Below, piece by piece: positions 33,016-42,115 of a DNA stretch of 64,000 bases; within the stretch, counting starts at the first letter, position 1; every line of letters begins with the position of its first letter. The translations under genes and the position numbers were made by a program. Source of the DNA: JABSSA01 sp039975755 (lineage in GTDB: Bacteria > Pseudomonadota > Alphaproteobacteria > Rhodobacterales > Rhodobacteraceae); assembly GCA_039975755.1 (NCBI GenBank), contig JBDWGM010000062.1, positions 1-64,000 of the forward strand. The letters run 5' to 3'. The notes under the pieces were generated by a model. It did no database searches. It worked only from the letters and a program-made list of their open reading frames with translations, and had not been told where the DNA came from.

Positions 33016-33180
33016 CCAGCGAGTATGAGCGATAAATCTGGCGGACTTTCGACGCAAATCAGGTTTGTTTTGGTGCAAAGCCGGACAAGGTTTTTCCAAA
33101 TTCGGCAAATCTCGAAACTGATTGTCAACACATACCCCCTATTTGTTCCTTGTGTGTTCCGCAAGTCCAGTAAGGCTGCA

Positions 33181-33939
33181 ATGGTGTGTCAGGTGAATAA
33201 CCTTTGGTTTGTTGTAATCAGTTTTTTGTTTGCGAGTGCGGTCTCTGGCTTTGCCGGATCGCAATCGCTTTTTGGTCATCAAGTGTTGGGGCAAAGCTCT
33301 GGCGCATTGATACCCGTCGGCGCGCCCGGTGCGGAGGATGTTGAAGCTCCGCGCCGGGCAAGTCTTTTTATCGGCCGCGATGACAACAGCTTGTTTGCAG
33401 GTGTGCCGCTGCGAAATTCGAACCTTGATTTAGGTTCTGGTCTGCCCACGGTGTTGACGGGCAGCGGGGTTGTCGGGCTGCGAAATCTAATTGCGCGGGC
33501 GGAAGCTGGGCGCGCAGGGTATGATGCGGTTCAACACGGCGCTCGGATAAAACCACGTAAGCGTCCAACAAACATGACCATCGCAGAGATCTACCAATGG
33601 ATAAAGGATACGCCGGGCCAACCTCATGCCATTGGTCGGTATCAAATGATTCCCGCGACCTTGCGGTCTTTGGTCAAACGCGCGGGTGTTAAAACGTCAG
33701 CACGCTTTACGCCGGCATTGCAGGATAAGTTGTCGAATTTCCTTCTTGAGGACGCCGGAATAATGGCCTTCACCAGTGGCGCGATGAGCAGGAAAACATT
33801 CATGAACAATTTGGCCAAGATTTGGGCCGGGCTTCCAAATTCGTCGGGCCGATCCCATTATGAAGGGTATGCTGGCAACAAAGCGGTCATCAGCTGGACA
33901 AGGTTTGAAGCTGAAATAAAACGCATCTTTCCCAGCTAG
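33181..33939 (+). CDS. Secreted lysozyme-like (muramidase-fold) protein
   Basis: 252 aa from the ATG at 33181. Residues 1-25 (VNNLWFVVISFLFASAVSGFA) are a signal peptide. The C-terminal half (from LRNLIARAEAGRAGYDAV to PHAIGRYQMIPATLRSLV) has the layout of lysozyme-like muramidases, with E in the ARAEAG stretch and the typical IGRYQ motif. It would cut peptidoglycan in the periplasm. It has no holin partner nearby, so it is probably a host cell-wall enzyme rather than a phage endolysin. An upstream start at 33025 would remove the signal peptide and is unlikely. Confidence 0.75.
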   Translation: MVCQVNNLWFVVISFLFASAVSGFAGSQSLFGHQVLGQSSGALIPVGAPGAEDVEAPRRASLFIGRDDNSLFAGVPLRNSNLDLGSGLPTVLTGSGVVGLRNLIARAEAGRAGYDAVQHGARIKPRKRPTNMTIAEIYQWIKDTPGQPHAIGRYQMIPATLRSLVKRAGVKTSARFTPALQDKLSNFLLEDAGIMAFTSGAMSRKTFMNNLAKIWAGLPNSSGRSHYEGYAGNKAVISWTRFEAEIKRIFPS

Positions 33940-33963
33940 GATGCGCAAATTTCGGCGTCTTCT

Positions 33964-35193
33964 TTATTCAGCAGCCTCTGTGCGACGGATCGGCGTTTTG
34001 TCGTACAGGTAGTCGCGTGACAAAGGAACAGTATCGCGTTTATGCGCCAGTTGAAGGTGGTAAACCGCCTGATGCTGTTCTTCGAACGATATGATGCAAA
34101 CTGTCAGATAATATCTGAACATGCGCACAAAACGGTCATCGTACATTTTGCGTACGGATTCTTTTTCCGCTTCGAAACGTTCCAGCCAAATCCGGATGGT
34201 CTTTGCATAATGAAGACGCCAGATTTCAATGTCAGATTGCCATAGCCCGGATTGTTCCAGCGGTGATGCAACTTCGGAAAGCGAAGGCACGTACCCGCCG
34301 GGGAAGATGTATTTATGTATCCAAGGGCTGTGCGCGATGGGAGGACCGGAGCGGCCTATCGTGTGGATCAACGCGATTCCTTCGGGATCCAGAAGATCGG
34401 CGACAGTCTGGAAATAGGTCGCATAATTGGGAACGCCAACATGTTCGAACATACCCACGGATACGATGCGATCAAACGGACCTTTTGTGTGCCGGTAATC
34501 CTGTAACTTAAAGCGGACCAAGTTGGACAGGCCTTCGGCTTCGGCGCGGGCATTTGCGGTGGCCAGCTGATTTTCGGAAAGTGTAACGCCAGTGACATCC
34601 GCGCGGTAATCACGTGCCAAAGTCAGCGCCATGCCACCCCAGCCGCACCCGATATCCAGCACGCGCATGCCCGGTTCTATCATGAGTTTTGCTGCAATAT
34701 GCGCCTTCTTGGCGGCTTGAGCTTCTTCCAGCGACATGTCGGGCCGCGCGAAATAAGCGCAGCTGTATTGCATATCGTCGTCTAGAAAGAGCTTATAGAG
34801 ATCATCGGAGATGTCGTAGTGGTGCGCAACATTCGAACGTGACGCGCTTGGTGCGTTCTTCTGTAAAAAACGTCGAATATGAAACCGCGCACGATGGCTG
34901 GCACGGACCCAACTGGGCATTGTCCCGGCCGCCCGGTTTTGGATGATGATCTGCATCAACTCAAGCAAGGTGGTGTCCCGCAGGACGATATCACCGTCCA
35001 TGTATCCTTCGCCCAGTGCGAGTTCAGGATTGAGAATAAGATGCCGCAAAGCTGTTTCGCTTTTGATCTCTATCTGTGCTGATTTTCCAGAATCCGGTCC
35101 ATAGTCACGGGTCATTCCATCAGGAAGCGTGACCGACAGGCGATCCTTCGTCATCATCCCAGTCAGAAACCGGTCTAAAAGTTTATCCCACAT
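33964..35193 (-). CDS. Cyclopropane-fatty-acyl-phospholipid synthase family methyltransferase
   Basis: 409 aa. The N-terminal lipid-binding part is followed by the SAM-binding motif VLDIGCGWGGMALTLA, then VGMFEHVGVPNYATYF, which matches the CFA synthase active-site region, and FPGGYVPSL. The C-terminus is the membrane-facing helical part. CFA synthases add a methylene bridge to unsaturated acyl chains using S-adenosylmethionine; other members methylate lipid or small-molecule substrates, so the exact product is open. No operon partner; neighbours point the other way or are spaced. Confidence 0.9.
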   Translation of the reverse strand: MWDKLLDRFLTGMMTKDRLSVTLPDGMTRDYGPDSGKSAQIEIKSETALRHLILNPELALGEGYMDGDIVLRDTTLLELMQIIIQNRAAGTMPSWVRASHRARFHIRRFLQKNAPSASRSNVAHHYDISDDLYKLFLDDDMQYSCAYFARPDMSLEEAQAAKKAHIAAKLMIEPGMRVLDIGCGWGGMALTLARDYRADVTGVTLSENQLATANARAEAEGLSNLVRFKLQDYRHTKGPFDRIVSVGMFEHVGVPNYATYFQTVADLLDPEGIALIHTIGRSGPPIAHSPWIHKYIFPGGYVPSLSEVASPLEQSGLWQSDIEIWRLHYAKTIRIWLERFEAEKESVRKMYDDRFVRMFRYYLTVCIISFEEQHQAVYHLQLAHKRDTVPLSRDYLYDKTPIRRTEAAE

Positions 35194-35260
35194 ATTTCCC
35201 CCGAAGCGACCTACGCGTTCGCATTGTTAACAAAAATGTGCCGATGAAAATGGTTGCTCG

Positions 35261-36034
35261 TCAAGTGTGCCCGGTTGTTGATCGCAGAAATGTGCGGACG
35301 GTTGCTTCGAATTCACGGGGCTTTTCTGCGTGGAGCCAATGACCCGCATTGGGTATTTTTGCAAAATGTGCGTTTTGGAAAAGTGCACGAATTGTCCCGC
35401 GATCTTGAGATTTGACATAGTCGCTGTTTCCGCCAGACAAGAACAATGTCGTGCCAAAATACGTGCCGCTTATTTCTGGAAATGACAATATATGTGCCAT
35501 GTTGTTGGCCAAGCCATCCAGATTCAAACGCCATGATTTGGTTTGTACGTCCAGAGATTGCGTAAAAAAGCTTTGCAATGCCGGCTCAACGCCAAGTGCA
35601 CCCAACTGGGCTTCTGCATCGGAACGGCGGTCAACTTTTGTTAGATCGACGGCGCGCATGGCCTCGATAAATTGTATCTGAGAATGCGTGTATTCCACAG
35701 GGGCGATATCAGCAGATATCAGGCGATTGACGCAATCGGGTTCGGTCAGCGCGAATGTCATTGCTGCTTTGCCACCCATAGAATGGCCTAACACGTCCAC
35801 TGGTCGATCCAGATGATGGACGACTTCGGCCAAATCTGCCGCTAGATCGGTATAGGTATGGCTGTCGTGCCAAGCGCTTTGTCCGTGATTGCGCATATCA
35901 ACGGTGACAACGGCGCGTTCGTCGGACAATCGTTTGGCGATAACGCCCCAATTACGGCCTGAACCATACAGCCCATGGGCAATAAGAAGAACGGGGCCGG
36001 GAGCATTTTCATTGAATATTTGAAAATTCAGCAT
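35261..36034 (-). CDS. Alpha/beta hydrolase (YbfF-like esterase)
   Basis: 257 aa from the ATG at 36032-36034 (MLNFQIFNENAPG). LIAHGLYGSGRNW is the oxyanion-hole region, LGHSMGG the nucleophile elbow, the acid lies near ISADIAPVEY or further on, and NAGHWLHAEKP has the catalytic histidine. The layout matches short-chain acyl esterases of the YbfF type, which also hydrolyse acyl-CoA. It sits 67 bases upstream of the CFA-synthase-like gene on the same strand; a lipid-related role for both is possible but not shown. Confidence 0.85.
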   Translation of the reverse strand: MLNFQIFNENAPGPVLLIAHGLYGSGRNWGVIAKRLSDERAVVTVDMRNHGQSAWHDSHTYTDLAADLAEVVHHLDRPVDVLGHSMGGKAAMTFALTEPDCVNRLISADIAPVEYTHSQIQFIEAMRAVDLTKVDRRSDAEAQLGALGVEPALQSFFTQSLDVQTKSWRLNLDGLANNMAHILSFPEISGTYFGTTLFLSGGNSDYVKSQDRGTIRALFQNAHFAKIPNAGHWLHAEKPREFEATVRTFLRSTTGHT

Positions 36035-36111
36035 GGATAGGACGTAACCCGCAGAACGCAAAGACACCAGAGGGATTGAGGCCCGCTGAGCAAGGCATTA
36101 GAGTACGTCGG

Positions 36112-36492
36112 ATGACATCATTTGAAGACATAGCGGAAAGAACCGGGCGGATGGGCAATGCGATTGGCAAAGCCTATGGTTTCAAAGCGCGTGACCTGAA
36201 CACAGCGTTACGACGGGCCGGGCGACGTTTGCCCAATTCCGTTCGGTTGCAATTATCTCCGGTGCAGCAAGCTGAGGCATTTGGTGGCAATCCGAAACTG
36301 CTACGGCGCGTAGATTTGGCTGTGATAGATTCTGCCGAGACGGCTTTGAATAGACATTTAAAGACGGTGGACCGATCAGCAGCCCGGCGTAATTCGTTTG
36401 TGCGGTGGGTCGCCAGTATTGTGTTTTACGTTCTTATCGTCTTTGGGACGCTTGGGCTTTGGCTTGCCTTAACGGGACGGCTTTTCACCTGA
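36112..36492 (+). CDS. Small protein with a C-terminal membrane anchor, unknown function
   Basis: 126 aa from the ATG at 36112 (MTSFEDIAERTGRMG). The N-terminal two thirds are basic and helical; residues about 105-125 form one hydrophobic segment (WVASIVFYVLIVFGTLGLWL), placing the bulk in the cytoplasm. No family recognised. It lies just before the HD hydrolase gene with a 68-base gap, so they could share a promoter. Confidence 0.65.
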   Translation: MTSFEDIAERTGRMGNAIGKAYGFKARDLNTALRRAGRRLPNSVRLQLSPVQQAEAFGGNPKLLRRVDLAVIDSAETALNRHLKTVDRSAARRNSFVRWVASIVFYVLIVFGTLGLWLALTGRLFT

Positions 36493-36560
36493 GGTCGCGT
36501 TTGCGAATTGCGGAATATGCCCGCCGGCTTTTTTGAACAAGTGGTCCGAGGGCAGTCAGC

Positions 36561-37184
36561 ATGACCGATCAATACGAAGAGAAATTGGTAGAATATTGGT
36601 TTGGGTCTGATGCAGCGCATGACCTGTCGCATATTCGGCGTGTCTGGAAAAACGCGATGACCATCGTTACCGAGGACGGATTAAATGTGGATCGAGATAT
36701 TCTTCGGGCGGCTGTGGTCTTTCACGACTTGGTAAACTTGCCCAAGGATGATCCTGATCGGTCATTGGCGTCGCAAAAGTCTGCGGATGCGACGATGCCT
36801 ATATTGCGCGAAATGGGATTTGACGACGCCAAGTTGCCTGACGTCGCACACGCAATCGCTGCGCATTCTTTTTCCGCAGGCATTCCGCCGCGCAGCTTAG
36901 AGGCGCGGGTTTTGCGGGATGCAGATCGGTTAGATGCGTTGGGTGCCATCGGATTGGCGCGGATGCTCTATGTCGGGGCTGCGTTGGGGCGTCCTTTATA
37001 TGACCCAGATGACCCTATGGCGGCGCGACGCCCCTTTGATGATCAGGCTTGGGCCATCGATCATTTCGAAACAAAGCTGTTCGGTCTGGTGGATGGGATG
37101 CTGACACGCACGGGCAAAGAGCTGGCAAGGGAACGAACAAGCTTTTTGCGAGATTTCCGCGAAAAACTGTTGAACGAGGTGTGA
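36561..37184 (+). CDS. HD-domain phosphohydrolase
   Basis: 207 aa. H24 in DLSHIRRVW and the H55-D56 pair in VVFHDLVNL are the HD metal ligands, followed by the downstream AIAAHSFSAG histidine and LRDADRLDALG aspartate. The spacing matches the YedJ-like HD subfamily, which acts on nucleotides or other phosphate esters. No regulatory domain is attached, so the substrate stays open. It ends 12 bases before the operator region of pspA. Confidence 0.87.
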   Translation: MTDQYEEKLVEYWFGSDAAHDLSHIRRVWKNAMTIVTEDGLNVDRDILRAAVVFHDLVNLPKDDPDRSLASQKSADATMPILREMGFDDAKLPDVAHAIAAHSFSAGIPPRSLEARVLRDADRLDALGAIGLARMLYVGAALGRPLYDPDDPMAARRPFDDQAWAIDHFETKLFGLVDGMLTRTGKELARERTSFLRDFREKLLNEV

Positions 37185-37196
37185 CGCCGCGTAACT

Positions 37197-37267
37197 TTGA
37201 ACGTCGTTCAGAAAAATGTTGAACGACGTTCATTATTCGATATATCATTCTCCATGAACGATGTTCA
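37197..37267 (+). promoter_or_regulatory. Promoter of pspA with three palindromic operators
   Basis: Three 14-base palindromes: TTGAACGTCGTTCA (37197-37210), TTGAACGACGTTCA (37219-37232) and ATGAACGATGTTCA (37254-37267). The second overlaps a good -35 box TTGAAC (37219), 16 bases before TATATC (37240-37245). A repressor bound at the three sites would block this promoter. The palindrome shape suggests a TetR-type repressor or another dimeric factor. No regulator gene is next to it. Confidence 0.75.
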
Positions 37268-37282
37268 CGAATGGAGAGCGAG

Positions 37283-37954
37283 ATGTTTGGAACGATAAGA
37301 ACACTGATATTGGGTGCCAATGCACGCGCCGAAGAACAATTCAGAGATATCTATTCGATTGAATTGATCGAGCAGAAAATTCGCGAGGCTCAATCTGGGT
37401 TAAAGGCCGCAAAAGTCAGCTTGGCTGGACTAATTCAAAGACAGCGTCGCGAGGCAGATCACGTTGCCAGATTAGATGCGCGTGTCAGCGATATGGAAAT
37501 GCGTGTGCGTGATGCCCTGAAAGCAGACAAAGAAGCGTTGGCCAAAGAAGGCGCGACGGCCATCGCGCAGATGGAAAACGAGCTGAACATGCGACGGGAA
37601 ACGCTGCGCAGACTAGAAACGCGCGTCCTGCGGTTGGAAAGCTCTGTCGAGAAGGCGCACCGCCGGATGGAGGACCTTAAACAGGGGGCTATTGCTGCGC
37701 GCGCTCTGAGACGCGAGCAGGAAATGCAGGTTCGACTTGGTCACACAAGCGACGGCATGGGAGGCGCAATGGAAGAAGCTGAATCTTTGATCGGGCGGGT
37801 CATGGGGGCGGACGATCCTTTTGAGAAATCCGAAATCCTGCGAGACATCGAGCAGGGGTTAAGCCACGAAAATTTAGAAGATCGTATGTCAGATGCGGGC
37901 TTTGGGGGCAAAACGCGTACGACAGCAGACGATATTCTGGCGCGCTTGAAATAA
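37283..37954 (+). CDS. pspA: PspA/IM30-family membrane-stress protein
   Basis: 223 aa from the ATG at 37283 (MFGTIRTLILGANARAEEQ), with GGAG six bases upstream; the ATG at 37271 would place that site inside the gene. Long helical coiled-coil (EQKIREAQSGLKAAKVSL, then RLDARVSDMEMRVRDA) is the family hallmark, and the protein assembles into rings or scaffolds on the inner face of the membrane to limit proton leakage. No pspB, pspC or pspF is nearby, unlike in enterobacteria, so regulation differs: see the operators. It is followed by a small membrane gene 25 bases away. Confidence 0.9.
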   Translation: MFGTIRTLILGANARAEEQFRDIYSIELIEQKIREAQSGLKAAKVSLAGLIQRQRREADHVARLDARVSDMEMRVRDALKADKEALAKEGATAIAQMENELNMRRETLRRLETRVLRLESSVEKAHRRMEDLKQGAIAARALRREQEMQVRLGHTSDGMGGAMEEAESLIGRVMGADDPFEKSEILRDIEQGLSHENLEDRMSDAGFGGKTRTTADDILARLK

Positions 37955-37979
37955 TTCAAAGAAAACAAGGAGAATTGAT

Positions 37980-38258
37980 ATGTTTGGTAACCAAAACGAC
38001 AACACAGTGATTATCATGATTAACGTTGCAGGTGTTCTGATCGCCTATGGCCTATTGGGGCTGAGCCTGTACTTAAGCACCGAAGTACCATTGTCGACAA
38101 AAGGGTACTGGGGCATGGGCATTCTATTGCTGACATTGTCACTGATCAACGTGGTTAAGTACCGCTTTGACTGGCAAAGCCAATCTGATCGCATTCGACA
38201 GATTGAATCTGCCAAGCACGAAAAGCTCTTGGAAGAATATGTAAGTGACGTAAAATAA
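37980..38258 (+). CDS. YiaA/YiaB-like small inner-membrane protein
   Basis: 92 aa with two hydrophobic segments (about 12-32 and 42-60). The centre STKGYWGMGILLLTLSLINV and the following KYRFDWQSQSDR are typical of the YiaA/B two-helix domain. It is preceded by AAGGAGA and lies 25 bases after pspA with no terminator between, so both belong to one stress-inducible unit. A membrane partner role for PspA is possible. The strong terminator at 38278 ends the unit. Confidence 0.8.
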   Translation: MFGNQNDNTVIIMINVAGVLIAYGLLGLSLYLSTEVPLSTKGYWGMGILLLTLSLINVVKYRFDWQSQSDRIRQIESAKHEKLLEEYVSDVK

Positions 38259-38277
38259 TCGTCTTACATACCGCAAG

Positions 38278-38303
38278 GGCCGGGGATTTCCCCGGCCTTT
38301 TTT
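38278..38303 (+). terminator. Rho-independent terminator of pspA operon
   Basis: GGCCGGGGA and TCCCCGGCC form a 9-bp GC-rich stem with a two-base loop, followed by TTTTTT. It also reaches the stop of the convergent LacI gene. Confidence 0.9.
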
Positions 38304-39321
38304 ATGCGGGTATATTGAAGGGAGTAATGATCTGAACATCACTGTTTAGAAATTCAGATTGTGTAACTGCCAACCCGTGATGCGCTGCAAGTGCGTGAAA
38401 AACATGGCGCATATCTGTCTGAAGGTCATGGTTCAGCAAAAAGTCGATACGCCCCTTTTGCAACAGGGATCGGTTATCAGAATCCAGATCATGCGCTATA
38501 AATGTAAGATCCGTGTACCCCCGTTCATCAAGATGCTTGAGGATAGCATCATTGCCGCCACCCATTGAATAAACGGCAACCGGATCATGGATCGCACCTA
38601 AAGTCGCCGCCAGAGTCAAAGTTGTGGCACTGGACAATCCCGCCCCACCGCTGAAATCTGCGACGCTCAGATCTGGTCGGGAAATTGCGAGTGTTTCACA
38701 GAAATGCGCGTACCGTTCTGCTTCGCCGTGGAATTCGGTTTGGCTGCGGGTGGTCAAAACGGTCCCGCCACCTGTGCGAACAGTTTTGGCCAATAAATAA
38801 GCCGCCGTCCGCCCTGCGTTTGCATTGTCCAACCCAATGTAATTTGATCGGTGCGCATGCGGTAAATCTGTGACCAACGTGACCACCGGAATGCCAGCGA
38901 CGACCAATTGTTGTACGGCGTCTGTCACGATTGGGGTGTCACGGACCTTTAGACAAACCCCATGACTTCCGCGTTTGCCAATGCGTCTGAGCATAGTGAC
39001 CGTGTCGGTATCCGAAAATCGCTCGTGAAATGTGAAACGAGGGCGAAACACACCGCTACCAATGGTCGGCAAAACCGCTTCGGTCGCGGTTCTGATCTCA
39101 TTTGTAAATCGGGCAGGGGCTTCGGCCACAATGTCAACGAATAGGCGACGCCCTCGCGCTGACATTTGGTCCTCTTGTGCGCGAAGTTCTTGAATAGCCG
39201 CCCGAACGCGATTGCGGGTTTGTGGACTTACATTGGGACGCTTGTTCAACACGCGATCGACGGTCGCGGTGCTAATACAAGCTTGCCGGGCAATTTCTTT
39301 GATTGGAAAGCGATGAGTCAT
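38302..39321 (-). CDS. LacI-family transcriptional regulator
   Basis: 339 aa. Residues 5-50 are the LacI helix-turn-helix and hinge: IKEIARQACISTATVDRVLN then RPNVSPQTRNRVRAAI. The rest is the periplasmic-binding-like domain that binds a small effector (usually a sugar). It is divergent from a PhyH-type dioxygenase gene, with 77 bases between, so that gene is the likely target. The effector is unknown; the arrangement suggests the dioxygenase acts on a compound whose metabolite it senses. Confidence 0.9.
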   Translation of the reverse strand: MTHRFPIKEIARQACISTATVDRVLNKRPNVSPQTRNRVRAAIQELRAQEDQMSARGRRLFVDIVAEAPARFTNEIRTATEAVLPTIGSGVFRPRFTFHERFSDTDTVTMLRRIGKRGSHGVCLKVRDTPIVTDAVQQLVVAGIPVVTLVTDLPHAHRSNYIGLDNANAGRTAAYLLAKTVRTGGGTVLTTRSQTEFHGEAERYAHFCETLAISRPDLSVADFSGGAGLSSATTLTLAATLGAIHDPVAVYSMGGGNDAILKHLDERGYTDLTFIAHDLDSDNRSLLQKGRIDFLLNHDLQTDMRHVFHALAAHHGLAVTQSEFLNSDVQIITPFNIPA

Positions 39322-39343
39322 TTGATGTATTATTGATGTATTT
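39322..39343. repeat. 11-bp direct repeat in the LacI/PhyH intergenic region
   Basis: TTGATGTATTA followed at once by TTGATGTATTT, at the LacI start codon side. One helical turn apart, they could be operator half-sites. They also cover the region where the LacI ribosome binding site would lie. Confidence 0.45.
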
Positions 39344-39398
39344 TTGACCTCCGATCAATGTTTCCGATGATAAGGTTTTGCAAAAGGGAGGATGACCG

Positions 39399-40574
39399 AT
39401 GGATGTGAGAACAGCTGCGCCTGCTGGATTTTATGCAGAAGATGACTGTGATGTAGAAGACTTTAAAACCCTTGTCGCGTCGCAAGTTGCCTCAACCGAC
39501 GTGCCAAATGCGGCGCGAATTGAACGTAATGTCCCGATCTATGATGTGGACGACTTTCGTGGGGGACTAGAGCACACCGACACACGCGATGGCCTGATGG
39601 CCGAGTGGGCGCGTATTTTAATGTCCGGCGCGGGCGTTTTTGTATTGAAGGCCGCGTTTGCTGACACAACCTGCATAGATCAAGCGACGCAGGCATATAA
39701 CGAGATCATCCAAAAAGAAAAGCAAGGTGCGGGAACAGCCGCAGATCATTTCGCACCAGCTGGCAGCAATGATCGGATTTGGAATTCGTTGCAAAAGTTA
39801 TGTACAGAGGCACCGGAAACGTTTGTCCGCTATTTTGCGAATCCCGCCATTGATGCCGCGTGCGAGGCGTGGTTGGGGCCGAATTACCAAATGACGGCGC
39901 AGGTCAACCTTGTGCGTCCAGGGGGACAAGCACAAGAAGCGCACCGGGATTACCATCTTGGGTTCCAAACTGCCGAAAAAAGCGCGCAATACCCGGTTCA
40001 TGTTCACGATCTGTCGCCTTTAATGACATTACAGGGCGGGATTGCGCATTGTGACATGTCTGTTGAAGGCGGGCCGACCAAGCTTCTTCCTTTTTCGCAG
40101 TTGTATCGTCCGGGATATGCAGCATGGCGTCGTCCCGATTTCAGGGCGGTTTTCGAAGAGCATTATGTGCAATTGTCTTCGGAGAAAGGGGATGCCATTT
40201 TTTTTAATCCCGCATTATTTCACGCAGCCGGTGAAAACCGAAGCAAGGACATCGATCGCATGGTCAATTTGATGCAAATCTCGTCTGCGTTTGGACGATC
40301 CTTAGAGAACATTGACCGAATTGGCATGTGTAAGACAGCCTTTTCACATTTGGTGAGAACGTGGTCATCAATGAGCACTGCAGAATTCAATGCGATTTTG
40401 GCCTCTACTGCAGAAGGGTATCCGTTTCCAACAAATCTGGATACGGATCCACCGGTTGGAGGGCTGGCACCCAAGTCGCAAAAAGAGCTGTTGAAGGAGG
40501 CGGTGCAAGAAGGGGCTGATGCAAATACGTTTTTTGCCAAGCTTGATGCCTTGTTGCAGCGTCAAAAGGCGTGA
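39399..40574 (+). CDS. Phytanoyl-CoA dioxygenase (PhyH)-family Fe(II)/2-oxoglutarate enzyme
   Basis: 391 aa. The iron facial triad is visible: H182 and D184 in EAHRDYHLGF, H275 in FFNPALFHAAGEN, with the 2-oxoglutarate-binding R281 six residues on. The jelly-roll core runs from about residue 75 to 300. Members hydroxylate a range of small molecules besides phytanoyl-CoA; which one is not readable. GGGAGGA lies before the ATG. Divergent from LacI regulator; a bidirectional terminator separates it from glyA. Confidence 0.88.
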   Translation: MDVRTAAPAGFYAEDDCDVEDFKTLVASQVASTDVPNAARIERNVPIYDVDDFRGGLEHTDTRDGLMAEWARILMSGAGVFVLKAAFADTTCIDQATQAYNEIIQKEKQGAGTAADHFAPAGSNDRIWNSLQKLCTEAPETFVRYFANPAIDAACEAWLGPNYQMTAQVNLVRPGGQAQEAHRDYHLGFQTAEKSAQYPVHVHDLSPLMTLQGGIAHCDMSVEGGPTKLLPFSQLYRPGYAAWRRPDFRAVFEEHYVQLSSEKGDAIFFNPALFHAAGENRSKDIDRMVNLMQISSAFGRSLENIDRIGMCKTAFSHLVRTWSSMSTAEFNAILASTAEGYPFPTNLDTDPPVGGLAPKSQKELLKEAVQEGADANTFFAKLDALLQRQKA

Positions 40575-40596
40575 GCACGCGTTTGGATGACCCATT

Positions 40597-40624
40597 AAAA
40601 AAGGCCGCATATACGCGGCCTTTT
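40597..40624. terminator. Bidirectional terminator between PhyH gene and glyA
   Basis: GGCCGC-ATATAC-GCGGCC, with AAAAAA on the left and TTTT on the right, so it can end transcripts from both sides. Confidence 0.85.
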
Positions 40625-40647
40625 CCATACGAATTTTCATTCTGAAA

Positions 40648-41943
40648 TCAGAGGTCAGGATAAAGCGGGAATTGGGCGCATAGTGCCGCGACTTCTGCTT
40701 TGACTTCGGCCTCGACGGCAGCATTGCCATCTTCGCCATTGGTGGCCAGTCCGTCGACCACGCGATTGATCCAATCTGCGATCTGGCGGAATTCGGTTTC
40801 ACCAAATCCGCGTGTCGTGCCCGCAGGTGACCCAAGGCGGATGCCGCTGGTTATGGTTGGTTTTTCCGTATCGAATGGAACACCGTTCTTGTTGCACGTG
40901 ATATGAGCCCGGCCCAACGCTTTTTCAGTTGCGTTGCCTTTGACACCTTTGGGACGCAGATCAACCAGCATCAAATGACTGTCCGTACCACCGGTCACAA
41001 TATCAAGCCCGCCTTTGATCAACTGATCTGCCAAAGCTTGAGCGTTCTTGATAACCTGCTCTTGGTACATTTTAAACGACGGCTCAAGCGCTTCGCCAAA
41101 CGCGACGGCTTTGGCGGCGATGACGTGCATTAACGGGCCACCTTGAATGCCGGGGAAGATCGCGGAATTGACCTTTTTGGATATCGCTTCGTCGTTGGTC
41201 AGGATCATGCCGCCGCGTGGACCGCGTAGGGTTTTGTGTGTGGTCGTGGTGACAACATGGCAATGCGGAAATGGTGATGGATAAACGCCCGCCGCAATCA
41301 AACCTGCGACGTGCGCCACATCGGCCAACAAATATGCGCCAACCTTGTCTGCGATTGCGCGGAATTTTGCGAAATCGATCTGACGCGGAATCGCAGAGCC
41401 GCCGACGATGATCATGGCTGGCTTGTGTTCCTCAGCAAGGGCCGCGACTTGATCATAGTCAACGTCCAACGTGTCTTTGCGCACGCCATATTGAACGGCA
41501 TTGAACCACTTGCCTGATTGATTAGGCTTTGCCCCGTGTGTCAGGTGGCCACCTGCATCAAGGCTCATTCCCAGAATGGTTGCACCAGGTGTCAACAACG
41601 CCTGAAAGACACCTTGGTTTGCTTGGCTGCCTGAATTTGGCTGCACATTGGCAAAGTCGCACCCAAACAATTGTTTGGCACGATCGATGGCAAGCGTTTC
41701 CGCGACATCGACATATTGGCAACCGCCATAATATCTGCGACCCGGATAGCCTTCGGCGTATTTGTTCGTCAGGACGGACCCTTGCGCCTCAAGCACTGCG
41801 GCCGAGACAATATTTTCCGAGGCGATCAACTCGATTTCATCGCGTTGGCGGCCTAATTCGTTGCGCATAGCGCCAAATAGTTCTGGATCACGGTCTTCGA
41901 TTTTTTGGGTAAAGAAGCCAGGGCTGCGGTGTGGTGCGTTCAT
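40648..41943 (-). CDS. glyA: Serine hydroxymethyltransferase
   Basis: 431 aa. ASENIVSAAVLEAQGSVLTNKYAEGYPG-type blocks near the N-terminus and TTTHKTLRGPRGG, which holds the Schiff-base lysine, identify it with confidence. It interconverts serine and glycine, passing the one-carbon unit to tetrahydrofolate, in the cytoplasm. It is a monocistronic gene here, closed by the terminator at 40597. The leader upstream (41944-42115) contains no riboswitch that I can recognise. Confidence 0.98.
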   Translation of the reverse strand: MNAPHRSPGFFTQKIEDRDPELFGAMRNELGRQRDEIELIASENIVSAAVLEAQGSVLTNKYAEGYPGRRYYGGCQYVDVAETLAIDRAKQLFGCDFANVQPNSGSQANQGVFQALLTPGATILGMSLDAGGHLTHGAKPNQSGKWFNAVQYGVRKDTLDVDYDQVAALAEEHKPAMIIVGGSAIPRQIDFAKFRAIADKVGAYLLADVAHVAGLIAAGVYPSPFPHCHVVTTTTHKTLRGPRGGMILTNDEAISKKVNSAIFPGIQGGPLMHVIAAKAVAFGEALEPSFKMYQEQVIKNAQALADQLIKGGLDIVTGGTDSHLMLVDLRPKGVKGNATEKALGRAHITCNKNGVPFDTEKPTITSGIRLGSPAGTTRGFGETEFRQIADWINRVVDGLATNGEDGNAAVEAEVKAEVAALCAQFPLYPDL

Positions 41944-42115
41944 CGGGGTCTCCTTTGCGACTCAGAGAGCGGATTGGCGTGTTTCGTATAGGAAACAGAG
42001 CCGGTCGAAAACCCGATAAATAGGGGTATTGCGCAGGTTTTTACCGGGTCTCTGGTGCTTTGTCGGGAGATATGTTTCTGTCACGCGACTTTGACGACGA
42101 TAGGAAACCTTTGCC

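Noticed and set aside
33025..33180. Longer start for the lysozyme-like protein
   Set aside because: It would bury the signal peptide inside the protein and overlap the neighbouring promoter.
41944..42115. Riboswitch in front of glyA
   Set aside because: Searched by eye for glycine, SAM or tetrahydrofolate motifs; no conserved core found.
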